Below, piece after piece: positions 8,224 to 16,738 of a DNA stretch of 64,000 nt. Both the position numbers and the translations under genes were made by a program. The notes below the pieces were generated by a model. The model ran no database searches. It saw nothing but the letters and a program-made list of their open reading frames with translations, and was not told the DNA's origin. Where the stretch lies: positions 1 to 64,000 of the forward strand of contig CABSNM010000009.1 of the NCBI GenBank assembly GCA_902479065.1, written 5' to 3'. The stretch's first letter is position 1. Each line of letters begins with the position of its first letter. The DNA is from an uncultured Collinsella sp. (GTDB taxonomy: Bacteria > Actinomycetota > Coriobacteriia > Coriobacteriales > Coriobacteriaceae).

Positions 8224-8354
8224 AGCCAGGGCGGGCGGCATTGCGCCTCCTGCCTGCGTATTTGCGCCGATTGCCGCCGCAGGCGCCGTGTTTTGTCCGC
8301 TGCGCGAATGGCGGCGTCAACGGTTGCGATGAGAAACGGGAAGGGAAGGCTCGG

Positions 8355-9146
8355 ATGATTCATATCGTTGGCGCTGGCTCGGGCGCCGCCGACCTTATCA
8401 CGCTGCGCGGGGCGCGCCTTCTGCGCGCGGCCGACGTGGTCGTTTGGGCGGGGAGCCTTGTGAACCCCGAGCTGCTCGCCGAGTGCAAGGAATCCTGCGT
8501 CGTCTACGACAGCGCGCACATGACCTTGGAGGAAGTGCTCGACGTGATGTGCGCGGCAGATGCGCGGGGCGAGGAAGTGGTGCGCCTGCACACGGGCGAC
8601 CCGTGCCTGTACGGCGCCATCCAGGAGCAGATGGACGCGCTCGACGCGCGCGGCGTGGACTACGAGGTGGTGCCCGGCGTGTCGAGCTTTTGCGGTGCCG
8701 CGGCGGCGCTTCGCCAGGAATACACGCTGCCGGGAATTAGCCAGTCGGTCGTGATCACGCGGCTTTCCGGACGCACCCCCATGCCCGCGGGCGAGGGCAT
8801 GCGCGCCATGGCGGAAAGCGGCTCGACTATGGTCATCTTCCTGAGCTCGGGTATGCTCGCCGAGCTTTCCGCCGAGCTTTTGGCCGCGGGCCGCAGCTCC
8901 GATGAGCCGGCGGCGCTCGTGTACAAGGCGACCTGGCCTGAGGAGCGCGTGGTGCGCTGCACAGTGGGCACGCTCGCCGATGCGGGCGCGCGAGAGGGCA
9001 TCGACCGCACGGCGCTCGTGGTGGTGGGCCGCGTGCTCGGAGCTCGCGGCGGACTTGCGCACGACGGCGCACAAGCGGAGTCGTACGAGCGTAGCAAGCT
9101 TTACGACCCTTCGTTTGCCACGGGGTATCGGAAGGCGAGCAGCTAG
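8355..9146 (+). CDS. cbiF: Cobalt-precorrin-4 C11-methyltransferase
   Basis: A 263-residue SAM-dependent tetrapyrrole methylase that methylates C11 of cobalt-precorrin-4 in the anaerobic corrin pathway. The N-terminal IHIVGAGSGAADLITLRGAR is the family SAM-binding loop, VVWAGSLVNPELL is the CbiF/CobM-specific motif, and HTGDPCLYGAIQEQ the second loop. ATG 8355 was chosen for the GGGAAGG site before it; upstream in-frame starts lack one. It is the first gene of the plus-strand cobalamin run and diverges from cbiK, with promoter and riboswitch between them. cbiD follows after one base. Confidence 0.95.
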   Translation: MIHIVGAGSGAADLITLRGARLLRAADVVVWAGSLVNPELLAECKESCVVYDSAHMTLEEVLDVMCAADARGEEVVRLHTGDPCLYGAIQEQMDALDARGVDYEVVPGVSSFCGAAAALRQEYTLPGISQSVVITRLSGRTPMPAGEGMRAMAESGSTMVIFLSSGMLAELSAELLAAGRSSDEPAALVYKATWPEERVVRCTVGTLADAGAREGIDRTALVVVGRVLGARGGLAHDGAQAESYERSKLYDPSFATGYRKASS

Positions 9147-9147
9147 C

Positions 9148-10332
9148 GTGGCCTTCGAGCACTACATATATACCGGGACGACCCGCCTGCGCTGTGGCTA
9201 CACCACGGGGAGCTGTGCCGCGCTCGCGGCGAAGGCGGCCTGCGAGATGCTCTTGTCACGAAAGCCCGTCGGCCGCGTGTCGATCGTCACCCCCGGCGGG
9301 CTGCCCGTCGAGGCGAACGTGGTCGACGCATGCATCGGCGAGGGGTGCGCCCAGTGCGCCGTGCGAAAGGACGCAGGCGACGATGCCGATGTGACCGACG
9401 GCGTGCTCGTGTACGCGCGCGTGGAACATGCGGGGTCGGGCACGGGTACTGCGGGCAGCAAGGACGTGCCCGCGCACGAATCGGAAGTTTCTGTCGATGG
9501 CGGCGTGGGCGTGGGGCGCGTGACGTTGCCCGGGCTCGAGCAGCCGGTGGGGGCGGCCGCCATCAACGCGACGCCGCGCGCGATGATTACTTCGGCGGTG
9601 CGTGAGGTGTGCGCCGCGCACGGCTTTTCTGGAAATATTGCTGTGACGATTTCGGTACCCGAGGGTGTGGCCCTTGCCGAAAAGACCTTCAACCCGCACC
9701 TGGGGATAGAGGGCGGCATCTCCATCCTGGGCACGACGGGCATCGTCGAGCCGCGCAGCCTCGCTGCCTTGCGCGACAGCATCGAGCTCGAGATCCGGCA
9801 GCATGCGGCTATGGGGCGGCGCGGAGTCGTGCTCACGCCCGGCAACTACGGCGGGCAGTTCATCTCGGGGCATTTCCACCTAAACGGTGCGCCGGTGGTC
9901 TTCATCTCCAACTTTGTGGGCGATGCGATTGATTGCTGCGTTCGCGAGGGATTCACCAATGTCCTTCTTGTGGGACACATCGGCAAGCTGGTGAAGGTCG
10001 CTGGCGGCATCATGGACACCCATTCGCGTACCGCCGACTGCCGCGCGGAGATTCTGGCCGCTCACGCGGCCTTGGCCGGCGCGGGCGCGAAGACCGTGCG
10101 CGAGATCATGTCGTCGGTCACGACCACGGCGGCGCTCGAGGTAATCGAGGCCGCCGGCGTGGGGGACGCTGCGCGCGCCTCGCTCGCTGCGGCAATCGAG
10201 GACAGGTTGCGCCGCCGCGCGGCGGGCGCATGCGACATCGCCGCGGTCGTGTTCGACGCCGAGCGCCGCGAGATTTTCCGCACGTCGGGCGCCGATGCAG
10301 TTATCGGGGAATTGGGGGCGACGTATGAGTAA
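9148..10332 (+). CDS. cbiD: Cobalt-precorrin-5B C1-methyltransferase
   Basis: A 394-residue CbiD, which methylates C1 of cobalt-precorrin-5B. Family signatures are LRCGYTTGSCAALAAKAA near the N-terminus, EGGISILGTTGIVEPRS in the middle, and LTPGNYG and LVGHIGKLVKVAGGI further on. The start is GTG 9148, one base after the cbiF stop, with a GAAGGCGAG site inside the end of cbiF. Between the N-terminal third and the middle there is a Gly/Ser-rich stretch (HAGSGTGTAGSKDVPAHESE) that looks like a loop insertion. Its 3' end overlaps the cbiL remnant by 8 bases. Confidence 0.95.
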   Translation: MAFEHYIYTGTTRLRCGYTTGSCAALAAKAACEMLLSRKPVGRVSIVTPGGLPVEANVVDACIGEGCAQCAVRKDAGDDADVTDGVLVYARVEHAGSGTGTAGSKDVPAHESEVSVDGGVGVGRVTLPGLEQPVGAAAINATPRAMITSAVREVCAAHGFSGNIAVTISVPEGVALAEKTFNPHLGIEGGISILGTTGIVEPRSLAALRDSIELEIRQHAAMGRRGVVLTPGNYGGQFISGHFHLNGAPVVFISNFVGDAIDCCVREGFTNVLLVGHIGKLVKVAGGIMDTHSRTADCRAEILAAHAALAGAGAKTVREIMSSVTTTAALEVIEAAGVGDAARASLAAAIEDRLRRRAAGACDIAAVVFDAERREIFRTSGADAVIGELGATYE

Positions 10333-10558
10333 AGGCGTTCTGTATGGGGTGGGCCGCGCAATCGGCTGGCCGGGGACGAAGGTGGTCATGAAGGCGCGCC
10401 GCTCGCTTGCGGACACGAAGCGCTTTCTTTGCGAGGAGGGCGCCTTCGACGGTGCCGAGCTTGTAGAGGACTGTGGGCTTCCGGGCGAGCGCGTGTACCG
10501 CTCGCTTGACGATGTGCCCGATCGGGGCAGCTACTTCTCGACGATGGTGGTGCGCTAG
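10325..10558 (+). pseudogene. cbiL: cbiL remnant with large internal deletion
   Basis: The 77-codon frame starts MSKGVLYGVG, which is the opening of a CbiL/CobI precorrin-2 C20-methyltransferase. It then jumps, through RAIGWPG, to TKVVMKARRSLADTKRFLCE ... YFSTMVVR, the normal last ~60 residues of the same family. About 150 middle residues, holding the SAM-binding loops and most of the active site, are missing, and reading frame is kept. It overlaps cbiD by 8 bases (ATGAGTAA) and ends at a TAG directly abutting cbiG, so operon structure is intact. The product cannot be a working methyltransferase. A functional cbiL must exist elsewhere or corrin synthesis is blocked at cobalt-precorrin-2. Confidence 0.85.
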
Positions 10559-11692
10559 ATGAGGGTTTCCTGCATAGCGTTCACTGAGAGGGGGTATGCG
10601 TTGGCGGAGCGCACCGCACGCGCGCTTTCCGATTGCGCGCAGACAGGTGAAGATGACCCTGGCTGGGACGTTTCCGTTTCGCGCGGGTTCGGCGAGGGGA
10701 AGGTCGACCTGCGCGCATGGACGGCGCTCGCGTGGGAAGCGTCGGACGCGCTTCTGTTCGTGGGCGCGGCGGGCATCGCCGTGCGGGCTATCGCGCCGTA
10801 TGTCGCCTCGAAGGCAAACGATCCCGCGGTTGTGGCGATCGATGAGGCGGGGCGCTTTGCCGTCCCGCTTTTGTCGGGGCATTTGGGCGGTGCGAACGAG
10901 CTGGCGCAAACTGTGGCACGCGTGGCAGGGGTCATCCCCGTCATCACCACGGCGACTGACGTCCGCGGCGTGTGGGCGGTGGATACGTGGGCGCGCCGTG
11001 TGGGGCTCGCCGTTTCGAATCCCGAGGCCATCAAGCGAGTGTCGGCGCGGCTGCTTTCGGGCGGGCGCGTGGCGCTCTATTCCGACATGCCGATTTCGGG
11101 ACAGCCGCCTGAGGGGGTTGACATTGCGTCAGACCGCGCTCGGGCCGATATCGTCGTGTCGCCGTTCGCTGGCGCGAACGCAGGTGCGTCCGTTTGCGCG
11201 GCGGAGACAACGGGCGAGGTCGTGCTCGCCGGTGAGACGGGGAAGCCGGCGGGCGTGCGGGCGCAGGCGCCTGCGTCCGAGCCGCTTCGTCTTGTCGTGC
11301 CCTGTATCGTTGCGGGCATAGGGTGCCGTCGCGGTGCGTGCGCCGAAGCGATCGAGGAGGCGTTTCTTCTCGCGTGCGGGCAGGCGGGTATCTCGCCTTC
11401 GGCCGTGCGCAAGGCGGCGACGATCGACGTGAAGGCGCACGAGGAGGGTCTGCTCGCCTTCTGCCGCGCGCGCAATATTCCGCTTGCGACGTATTCCGCA
11501 GATGAGTTGTCGCGGGTCGAAGGCAGCGTTTCGCCATCTGATTTCGTGTGCGCGACGGTGGGGGTCGACAACGTGTGCGAGCGCGCGGCGCTCGCGGACG
11601 GGGGCAAACTTATCTTCCCGAAGCTCGCTCACAGCGGCGTGACCGTCGCGTTTTCCAAGGTAACTATCGAACTTTCGTTTAAGGAGCGGTGA
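10559..11692 (+). CDS. cbiG: Cobalt-precorrin-5A hydrolase
   Basis: A 377-residue CbiG, which opens the delta-lactone ring of cobalt-precorrin-5A and releases acetaldehyde (the ring-contraction step of the anaerobic route). The N-terminal half contains LLFVGAAGIAVRAIAPYVASK and LLSGHLGGANELA, typical of the CbiG N/middle domains. The C-terminal domain starts near residue 245 (IVAGIGCRRGACAEAIEEA) and ends with GGKLIFPKLAHSGVTVAF. It begins directly after the cbiL-remnant stop and shares bases with the cbiH start (TGATG). Length is normal. Confidence 0.94.
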   Translation: MRVSCIAFTERGYALAERTARALSDCAQTGEDDPGWDVSVSRGFGEGKVDLRAWTALAWEASDALLFVGAAGIAVRAIAPYVASKANDPAVVAIDEAGRFAVPLLSGHLGGANELAQTVARVAGVIPVITTATDVRGVWAVDTWARRVGLAVSNPEAIKRVSARLLSGGRVALYSDMPISGQPPEGVDIASDRARADIVVSPFAGANAGASVCAAETTGEVVLAGETGKPAGVRAQAPASEPLRLVVPCIVAGIGCRRGACAEAIEEAFLLACGQAGISPSAVRKAATIDVKAHEEGLLAFCRARNIPLATYSADELSRVEGSVSPSDFVCATVGVDNVCERAALADGGKLIFPKLAHSGVTVAFSKVTIELSFKER

Positions 11693-12435
11693 TGGGAAAG
11701 CTCTTCGTGGTGGGGATCGGCCCGGGCGGCCCCGACGGCATGACGATTGCGGCCCGGCGCGCGCTCGAGGCGTCCGACGTCGTTGTGGGTTACACGAAAT
11801 ACGTGGAGCTCGCGCTCGCCGCCGTGCCCGACGCGGCGCATCTCGCGACGCCGATGATGCACGAGGTCGAACGGTGCCGCCTTGCGCTTTCGCGCGCGCA
11901 GAGTGGGGAAGCCGTGGCGCTCGTGTGCAGCGGCGACGCGGGCGTGTACGGCATGGCGAGCCCCGTGCTGGAGCTTGCGGAGGACTACCCCGATATAGAC
12001 GTGGAAGTTATCGCCGGGGCCACCGCGGCTCAGAGCGGGTCGGCGGTGCTCGGCGCCCCGCTTGCCCACGACTTCGCGGTCGTGTCGCTCTCCGACCTGC
12101 TCACGCCATGGGAGGTCATCGAGCGCAGGCTCGCCGCCGTGGCGAGCGCCGACTTCTGCATCTGTTTGTACAACCCGCGCAGCAGAAAGCGCGCCGACAG
12201 GCTCTCACGCGCGGCGAAGATTATGCTCGAATGGAAGGCCCCCGACACGCTCTGCGGCTGGGTACGCAACATCGGGCGCGAGGGGCAGCAGTCGGGCATG
12301 TGCAGGCTCTCCGAGCTGGGGGAGATCGACGCCGACATGTTCACCACCGTGTTCGTCGGCAACGCGGACACGAAGCTCGTAGGCGGCCGTATGGTCACGC
12401 CGCGCGGGTATCGGGAGATTCCATGCGAAAGGTAA
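11692..12435 (+). CDS. cbiH: Precorrin-3B / cobalt-factor III C17-methyltransferase
   Basis: A 247-residue tetrapyrrole methylase that methylates C17 and drives ring contraction. Visible motifs are LFVVGIGPGGPDGMT (SAM loop), VGYTKYVEL, LVCSGDAGVYGMASPVLE, LGAPLAHDFAVVSLSDLLTPW and CLYNPRSRKRAD, all diagnostic of CbiH/CobJ. AAGGAG lies 6 bases before ATG 11692, and the start overlaps the cbiG stop. The next gene starts 13 bases inside its 3' end. It is a stand-alone CbiH without the ferredoxin-like or CbiG fusions seen in some actinobacteria. Confidence 0.95.
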   Translation: MGKLFVVGIGPGGPDGMTIAARRALEASDVVVGYTKYVELALAAVPDAAHLATPMMHEVERCRLALSRAQSGEAVALVCSGDAGVYGMASPVLELAEDYPDIDVEVIAGATAAQSGSAVLGAPLAHDFAVVSLSDLLTPWEVIERRLAAVASADFCICLYNPRSRKRADRLSRAAKIMLEWKAPDTLCGWVRNIGREGQQSGMCRLSELGEIDADMFTTVFVGNADTKLVGGRMVTPRGYREIPCER

Positions 12436-13679
12436 CGATCATCGGGGCGGGGCCCGGAAACCCCGACTTGCTCTCGCGCGCGGCGCTCGACGCGATCGAC
12501 ATCGCCGACGTGGTCATCGGCGCTCATCGTGCGCTTGCCGGCATCGACGTGCCGCCCGACGTGGTGAGATGCGAGCTCGTGAAGACGGCGGACATCGTCG
12601 CCGCGCTCACCGATGCGGCGTCGTGGCAGCGCGCCGTGGTCGTGATGACGGGCGATGTGGGGCTGTTCAGCGGCGCGCGCCGCCTGGTGGAGGCGCTCTC
12701 CGGCAACGCGCAGGTGGACGTGCGCGTCATTCCCGGTATAAGCTCAGCGTCGTATCTCGCCGCGCGCCTCGCGCGTCCATGGCAGGATTGGCGCTTTGCG
12801 AGCGCTCACGGCGTGGCGTGCGACATCGTGGCCGAGGCCGAGCGCGCAGGTGAGCTCTTCCTCGTCACGTCGGGCGGGGAAGACCCCTCGCGGCTTTCCG
12901 GCGAGCTTGTGCAGGCGGGCTTCGGGGACGCGCGCGTGACGGTGGCCGAGCGCCTGTCGTACCCCGACGAGCGCATCACCTGTGCGACCGCAAGTGAAAT
13001 CGCAGGTCAGACGTTCGACGACTTGAACGTGATGCTTATCGATTTCGCAGGCGGCGCCGGGTCGCCTGCGAGCTCCCGCTGGCCGTACGCTTCCTCGGGC
13101 ATTCCCGACGAGCTCTTCATCCGCGGCGACGTTCCCATGACCAAGCAGGAGGTGCGCGCCGTCGCGCTCGCGAAGCTGCGCCTTACCGCGACCGACACCG
13201 TGTGGGACGTCGGCGCCGGCACGGGGAGCGTGTCGATCGAGGCGGCGCTCGTCGCGCGAGCGGGGTCGGTATGGGCGGTCGAGCGCAACGCGGCCGGCGT
13301 GCGGCTCATCCGAGAGAACGCGGATGCATTCGGGTGCGGCAACGTGCATGCGGTCCCCGGTGTCGCCCCCGAAGCGCTCGCGATACTGCCCGTCCCCGAC
13401 GCCGTGTTCGTCGGCGGGAGCGCGGGCGAGCTTCCCTCCATCGTGGAGGTGGCGCTCGAGAAGAACTCGCAGGTTCGCCTGTGCGTGCCATGCGTCACCG
13501 TTGAGACGCTCGCCGAGGCGTGCGCGCTCCTCTCGAGTTCGCGCTTTAAGGGGTTCGAGGCTTGCCAGGTGTCGGCCGCCCGCGCCGAGGCTGTAGGCTC
13601 GCACCATCTTATGAAGGCTCAAAACCCCGTGTTCCTCGTCAGCGCGCGTGGTGCAGGTGGGGAAGGCGGCGCCCGGTGA
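12423..13679 (+). CDS. cbiET: Precorrin-6Y C5,15-methyltransferase (decarboxylating), CbiE-CbiT fusion
   Basis: A 418-residue fusion of CbiE (residues ~1-205: VTIIGAGPGNPDLLSRAA, TGDVGLFSGAR, IPGISSASYLAARL) and CbiT (~225-418: DELFIRGDVPMTKQEVRA, then the class I methyltransferase loop WDVGAGTGSVSIEAAL). Together they methylate C5 and C15 and decarboxylate C12. The ATG lies 13 bases inside the end of cbiH and the stop overlaps the GTG start of cbiA. The fused order matches CobL of the aerobic pathway, but it occurs widely in anaerobes. Confidence 0.95.
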   Translation: MRKVTIIGAGPGNPDLLSRAALDAIDIADVVIGAHRALAGIDVPPDVVRCELVKTADIVAALTDAASWQRAVVVMTGDVGLFSGARRLVEALSGNAQVDVRVIPGISSASYLAARLARPWQDWRFASAHGVACDIVAEAERAGELFLVTSGGEDPSRLSGELVQAGFGDARVTVAERLSYPDERITCATASEIAGQTFDDLNVMLIDFAGGAGSPASSRWPYASSGIPDELFIRGDVPMTKQEVRAVALAKLRLTATDTVWDVGAGTGSVSIEAALVARAGSVWAVERNAAGVRLIRENADAFGCGNVHAVPGVAPEALAILPVPDAVFVGGSAGELPSIVEVALEKNSQVRLCVPCVTVETLAEACALLSSSRFKGFEACQVSAARAEAVGSHHLMKAQNPVFLVSARGAGGEGGAR

Positions 13680-15058
13680 GCACGACCATCCCGCGCTTCA
13701 TGGTCGCTGCGCCCTCGAGCGGGAGCGGCAAGACGGTCGTTACGTGCGCGCTCCTGCGCGCGCTCGCGCGCCGCGGCCTTGCATGCGCGGCCTTCAAATG
13801 CGGCCCCGACTACATTGATCCGCTCTTTCATCGTCGCGTCGTGGGCGCGCGCTCGGGCAACTTAGACGGCTTCTTCACCGACGCCCCGACGTTGCGCGCC
13901 CTGCTCGCACGCGGCGCCGCGGGCGCGGATGTCGCGGTGCTCGAGGGGGTCATGGGCTTCTACGACGGCATGGCGCCCGGCGTGGCCGACGCGAGCAGCT
14001 ACCAGGTTGCGCGCGACACGGAAACGCCGGTCGTTTTAGTGGTGAACGGGCGCGGGGCGTCTTTATCGCTCGCCGCCGTAATTCGCGGCATCGCCGAGTT
14101 CCTGCCTTGTGCGAACGTGCGCGGCGTCGTGCTGAACAAGACGAGCGCCGCTGCCTGCGCCTACTCGGCGCCTGCGATCGAGAAGCACACGGGCGTCGCG
14201 GTTTTGGGTAATATTCCCGCCGACGAGGCGTTCTCGCTCGAAAGCCGGCATCTGGGGCTTGTGACCGCCGACGAGGTCGAGCAGCTCTCCGCGCGCATCG
14301 ACAAGATGGCCGAGCTGGTGGAAAAGAGCGTCGACGTCGACCGCTTGCTCGAAATAGCGGCGACGGCACCCGATATCTGCGAGGAACCTTACCGGTTGGA
14401 GCCGATCGCGGGAGCGCGGCCCATCGTTGCCGTTGCGCGTGACGAGGCGTTCTCGTTCTACTACGAGGAGAACCTGCGCGCGCTCGAGGACCTGGGTTGC
14501 GAGCTGGCCTTTTTCAGCCCCCTGTGTGATAGCGAGTTGCCGCGGGGGACAAGCGCCCTCTATCTGGGAGGCGGCTACCCGGAGCTCCATGTGCGGCAGC
14601 TCTCCGAGAACGCGCCGATGCGCGAGGCGGTGCGGCGTGCGGTGGAATCCGGCATGCCGACGGTTGCCGAATGCGGTGGGTTTCTGTACCTGCAGCGCGA
14701 AATCTCCGATAGCGAGGGGCGTCGCTGGCCTGTTGTGGGCGCCCTTGAGGGCGCAAGCGAGAACGGGGGAAGGCTGTCCCATTTCGGGTTCGTGGAGCTC
14801 ACTTCCCAACGCGACGGGCTCTACGGGCCGCGCGGCACACGCATCCGCGCGCACGAGTTCCACTACTGGCAGTCCACCTGCCCGGGCGGCGACTTTTGGG
14901 CGCAAAAGCCCCGGCGCGACAAAGGCTGGCCGTGCATGACGACTACCCCGTCCCTGGTTGCGGGCTTCCCGCATGTGTACTATCCTGCGAACCCCGACGT
15001 TGCGCGCGCGTTCGCGTCTGCCGCAGCGTCGTTCGCAGAGAGGAGACGGCATGGCTGA
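13676..15058 (+). CDS. cbiA: Cobyrinate a,c-diamide synthase
   Basis: A 460-residue glutamine-dependent amidase that converts cob(II)yrinate to the a,c-diamide using ATP. The N-terminal dethiobiotin-synthetase-like ATPase carries APSSGSGKTVVT (Walker A) and KCGPDYIDPLFH. The C-terminal class III glutamine amidotransferase carries YLGGGYPELH, the nucleophile Cys in AECGGFLYL, and a terminal RAHEFHY motif. Start GTG 13676 overlaps the cbiET stop (GTGA); an earlier in-frame ATG would lie deep inside cbiT. Length is normal and the stop overlaps the cobT start. Confidence 0.95.
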   Translation: MSTTIPRFMVAAPSSGSGKTVVTCALLRALARRGLACAAFKCGPDYIDPLFHRRVVGARSGNLDGFFTDAPTLRALLARGAAGADVAVLEGVMGFYDGMAPGVADASSYQVARDTETPVVLVVNGRGASLSLAAVIRGIAEFLPCANVRGVVLNKTSAAACAYSAPAIEKHTGVAVLGNIPADEAFSLESRHLGLVTADEVEQLSARIDKMAELVEKSVDVDRLLEIAATAPDICEEPYRLEPIAGARPIVAVARDEAFSFYYEENLRALEDLGCELAFFSPLCDSELPRGTSALYLGGGYPELHVRQLSENAPMREAVRRAVESGMPTVAECGGFLYLQREISDSEGRRWPVVGALEGASENGGRLSHFGFVELTSQRDGLYGPRGTRIRAHEFHYWQSTCPGGDFWAQKPRRDKGWPCMTTTPSLVAGFPHVYYPANPDVARAFASAAASFAERRRHG

Positions 15059-16193
15059 AGCAACCGAAACCGCGCTTGCCTGCATCCGCGAGGAAGTCGA
15101 GCGCGCGTTCTCGTCGGCGCCGGGCGCCGTGCTCGAAGCCGCGCTCTCCCGGATCGCGCCCGCAGACGAGTGCGCCCGCGCCGCCGCGTACGCCGCGTGG
15201 GACTCCATCGCGCACCCCTTGGGGGGATTGGGCGACTTTGAAGATGCCGTCGCGCGTATCGCCGCAGCTCAGGGGAGCGCTGAGGTGGCCGAGTTTCCCC
15301 GTGCGCTCGCAGTATTCTTCTCCGACAACGGGGTCGTTGCCGAAGGCGTGTCGCAAAGCGGACAAGACGTGACGCGAGCCGTCGCGCGCAACATGTGCGA
15401 GGGAGCCACGAGCGCCTGCCGCATGGCGGCGTTCGCGGGTGCCGAGGTCGTGCCCGTCGACGTGGGTATGGCCCGGGGCATAGAAGACGCGCGCATGGTA
15501 CGCGCGAACGTGCGGCGGGGGAGCGGCAACATCGCGCACGGCCCCGCTATGTCTCGCGATGGGGCTGTGCGCGCGATCGAGGTCGGAATCGCCGTCGCGT
15601 GCGGGCTTGCTCGCGCCGGCGTGCGCCTTCTCGCCGCGGGCGAGATGGGCATCGGCAACACGACCACCTCGGCGGCGGTGGCCGCAGTGCTCATCCGGGC
15701 GGACGCGCGGAGCCTCGTCGGCCGCGGCGCGGGGCTCTCGGACGCCTCGCTCGCGCGCAAGCGCGACGTGGTCGAGCGCGCTATCGACGCGAACTCGCCC
15801 GATCCCGCCGACCCGATCGACGTGCTCTCGAAGGTGGGCGGATTCGACATCGCGGCGATGTGCGGCTTCTACCTGGGGGCCGCGGCCTCGAAGGCGCCGG
15901 CGCTCCTCGACGGGGTCATATCCTGCACGGCGGCCCTGTGCGCGGTGCGCCTTTGCCCCAACGCCTTGGGCTACCTCGTGGGCACCCACGCATCGAGCGA
16001 ACCCGCAAGCCAGGAGCTCCTTCGCGAGCTCGGCATAAAGGCACCCCTCGTCGCAGGCATGCACTTGGGCGAGGGCGCGGGCGCCATGGCGTATCTGCCC
16101 CTTCTGGATTCGGCGCTGCGCGTGTACCGGGATGGGAAGACGTTCACGGCGACTGGCATGGCTGCTTACGAGCATTTCGAGGCCGGGAAATGA
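15051..16193 (+). CDS. cobT: Nicotinate-nucleotide--dimethylbenzimidazole phosphoribosyltransferase
   Basis: A 380-residue CobT, which activates the lower-ligand base to its alpha-ribotide. Motifs include HPLGGLGDFE near residue 45, FFSDNGVVAEGVSQ, GEMGIGNTTTSAAV, GRGAGLSD, GFDIAAMCGFYLG, and the catalytic-Glu region MHLGEGAGAMAYLPLLDSA. ATG 15051 has a GAGAGGAGA site and overlaps the cbiA stop. No bluB or bza lower-ligand synthesis genes occur in the island, so the base attached may be salvaged or be an adenine-type ligand. Confidence 0.95.
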   Translation: MAEATETALACIREEVERAFSSAPGAVLEAALSRIAPADECARAAAYAAWDSIAHPLGGLGDFEDAVARIAAAQGSAEVAEFPRALAVFFSDNGVVAEGVSQSGQDVTRAVARNMCEGATSACRMAAFAGAEVVPVDVGMARGIEDARMVRANVRRGSGNIAHGPAMSRDGAVRAIEVGIAVACGLARAGVRLLAAGEMGIGNTTTSAAVAAVLIRADARSLVGRGAGLSDASLARKRDVVERAIDANSPDPADPIDVLSKVGGFDIAAMCGFYLGAAASKAPALLDGVISCTAALCAVRLCPNALGYLVGTHASSEPASQELLRELGIKAPLVAGMHLGEGAGAMAYLPLLDSALRVYRDGKTFTATGMAAYEHFEAGK

Positions 16194-16738
16194 CGGTGAC
16201 ACTCGTCATCGGCGCCGCCGCGAGCGGCAAGAGCGCCTATGCCGAGTCCCTGTGCCTCGGGCACGACGGCCCCCGCGTGTACCTGGCAACGATGGAGCCC
16301 TTCGGGGAAGAGGGCGCCCGCCGCATCGCGCGCCATCGGGCGCTGCGCGAGGGCAAGGGGTTTTCCACCCTCGAGCGCACGCGTGACGTGGGCGCCGCAG
16401 CGTCCGGGCTTCCGTGCGGCTGCACGCTTCTTTTGGAGGACGTGGGCAACCTGGTTGCGAACGAGCTCTTCGCGGAAGGCGGCTTGTCCCCACGTGACCC
16501 CGACGCTGCGGCGCGCGAGGTGCTCGGAGGCATCGAACGGCTCGCTCAGGCCGCTGCGTATACGGTGGTGGTCACCGTCGACGTGTTCGCCGATGGGATG
16601 CGCTACGATGAGGGGACCGAGGCATGGAGGCGCGCGCTCGCGCGCGTGAACGCGGGCGTGGCGGCGCTGGCCGACCGCGCAGTCGAAGTGGTATGCGGGA
16701 TTCCCGTGTGGATGAAAGGCGAAGGACCTACAAGGTGA
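16190..16738 (+). CDS. cobU: Adenosylcobinamide kinase / adenosylcobinamide-phosphate guanylyltransferase
   Basis: A 182-residue CobU, which phosphorylates adenosylcobinamide and then transfers GMP. It contains the P-loop VIGAAASGKSAYAE, YLATMEPFGEEGARRIARHR (guanylylated-His region) and LLEDVGNLVANELF. It starts by ATGA overlap with cobT and ends by GTGA overlap with cobS. A second, degenerate CobU-like half lies two genes downstream at 17499. Confidence 0.93.
   Translation: MTVTLVIGAAASGKSAYAESLCLGHDGPRVYLATMEPFGEEGARRIARHRALREGKGFSTLERTRDVGAAASGLPCGCTLLLEDVGNLVANELFAEGGLSPRDPDAAAREVLGGIERLAQAAAYTVVVTVDVFADGMRYDEGTEAWRRALARVNAGVAALADRAVEVVCGIPVWMKGEGPTR

Noticed and set aside
8222..8230. 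AAAGCCAGG on the plus strand before cbiF, resembling a B12-box
   Set aside because: No GGTG/GGGAA core or CACTG-like element accompanies it on that strand; the true riboswitch is on the minus strand.
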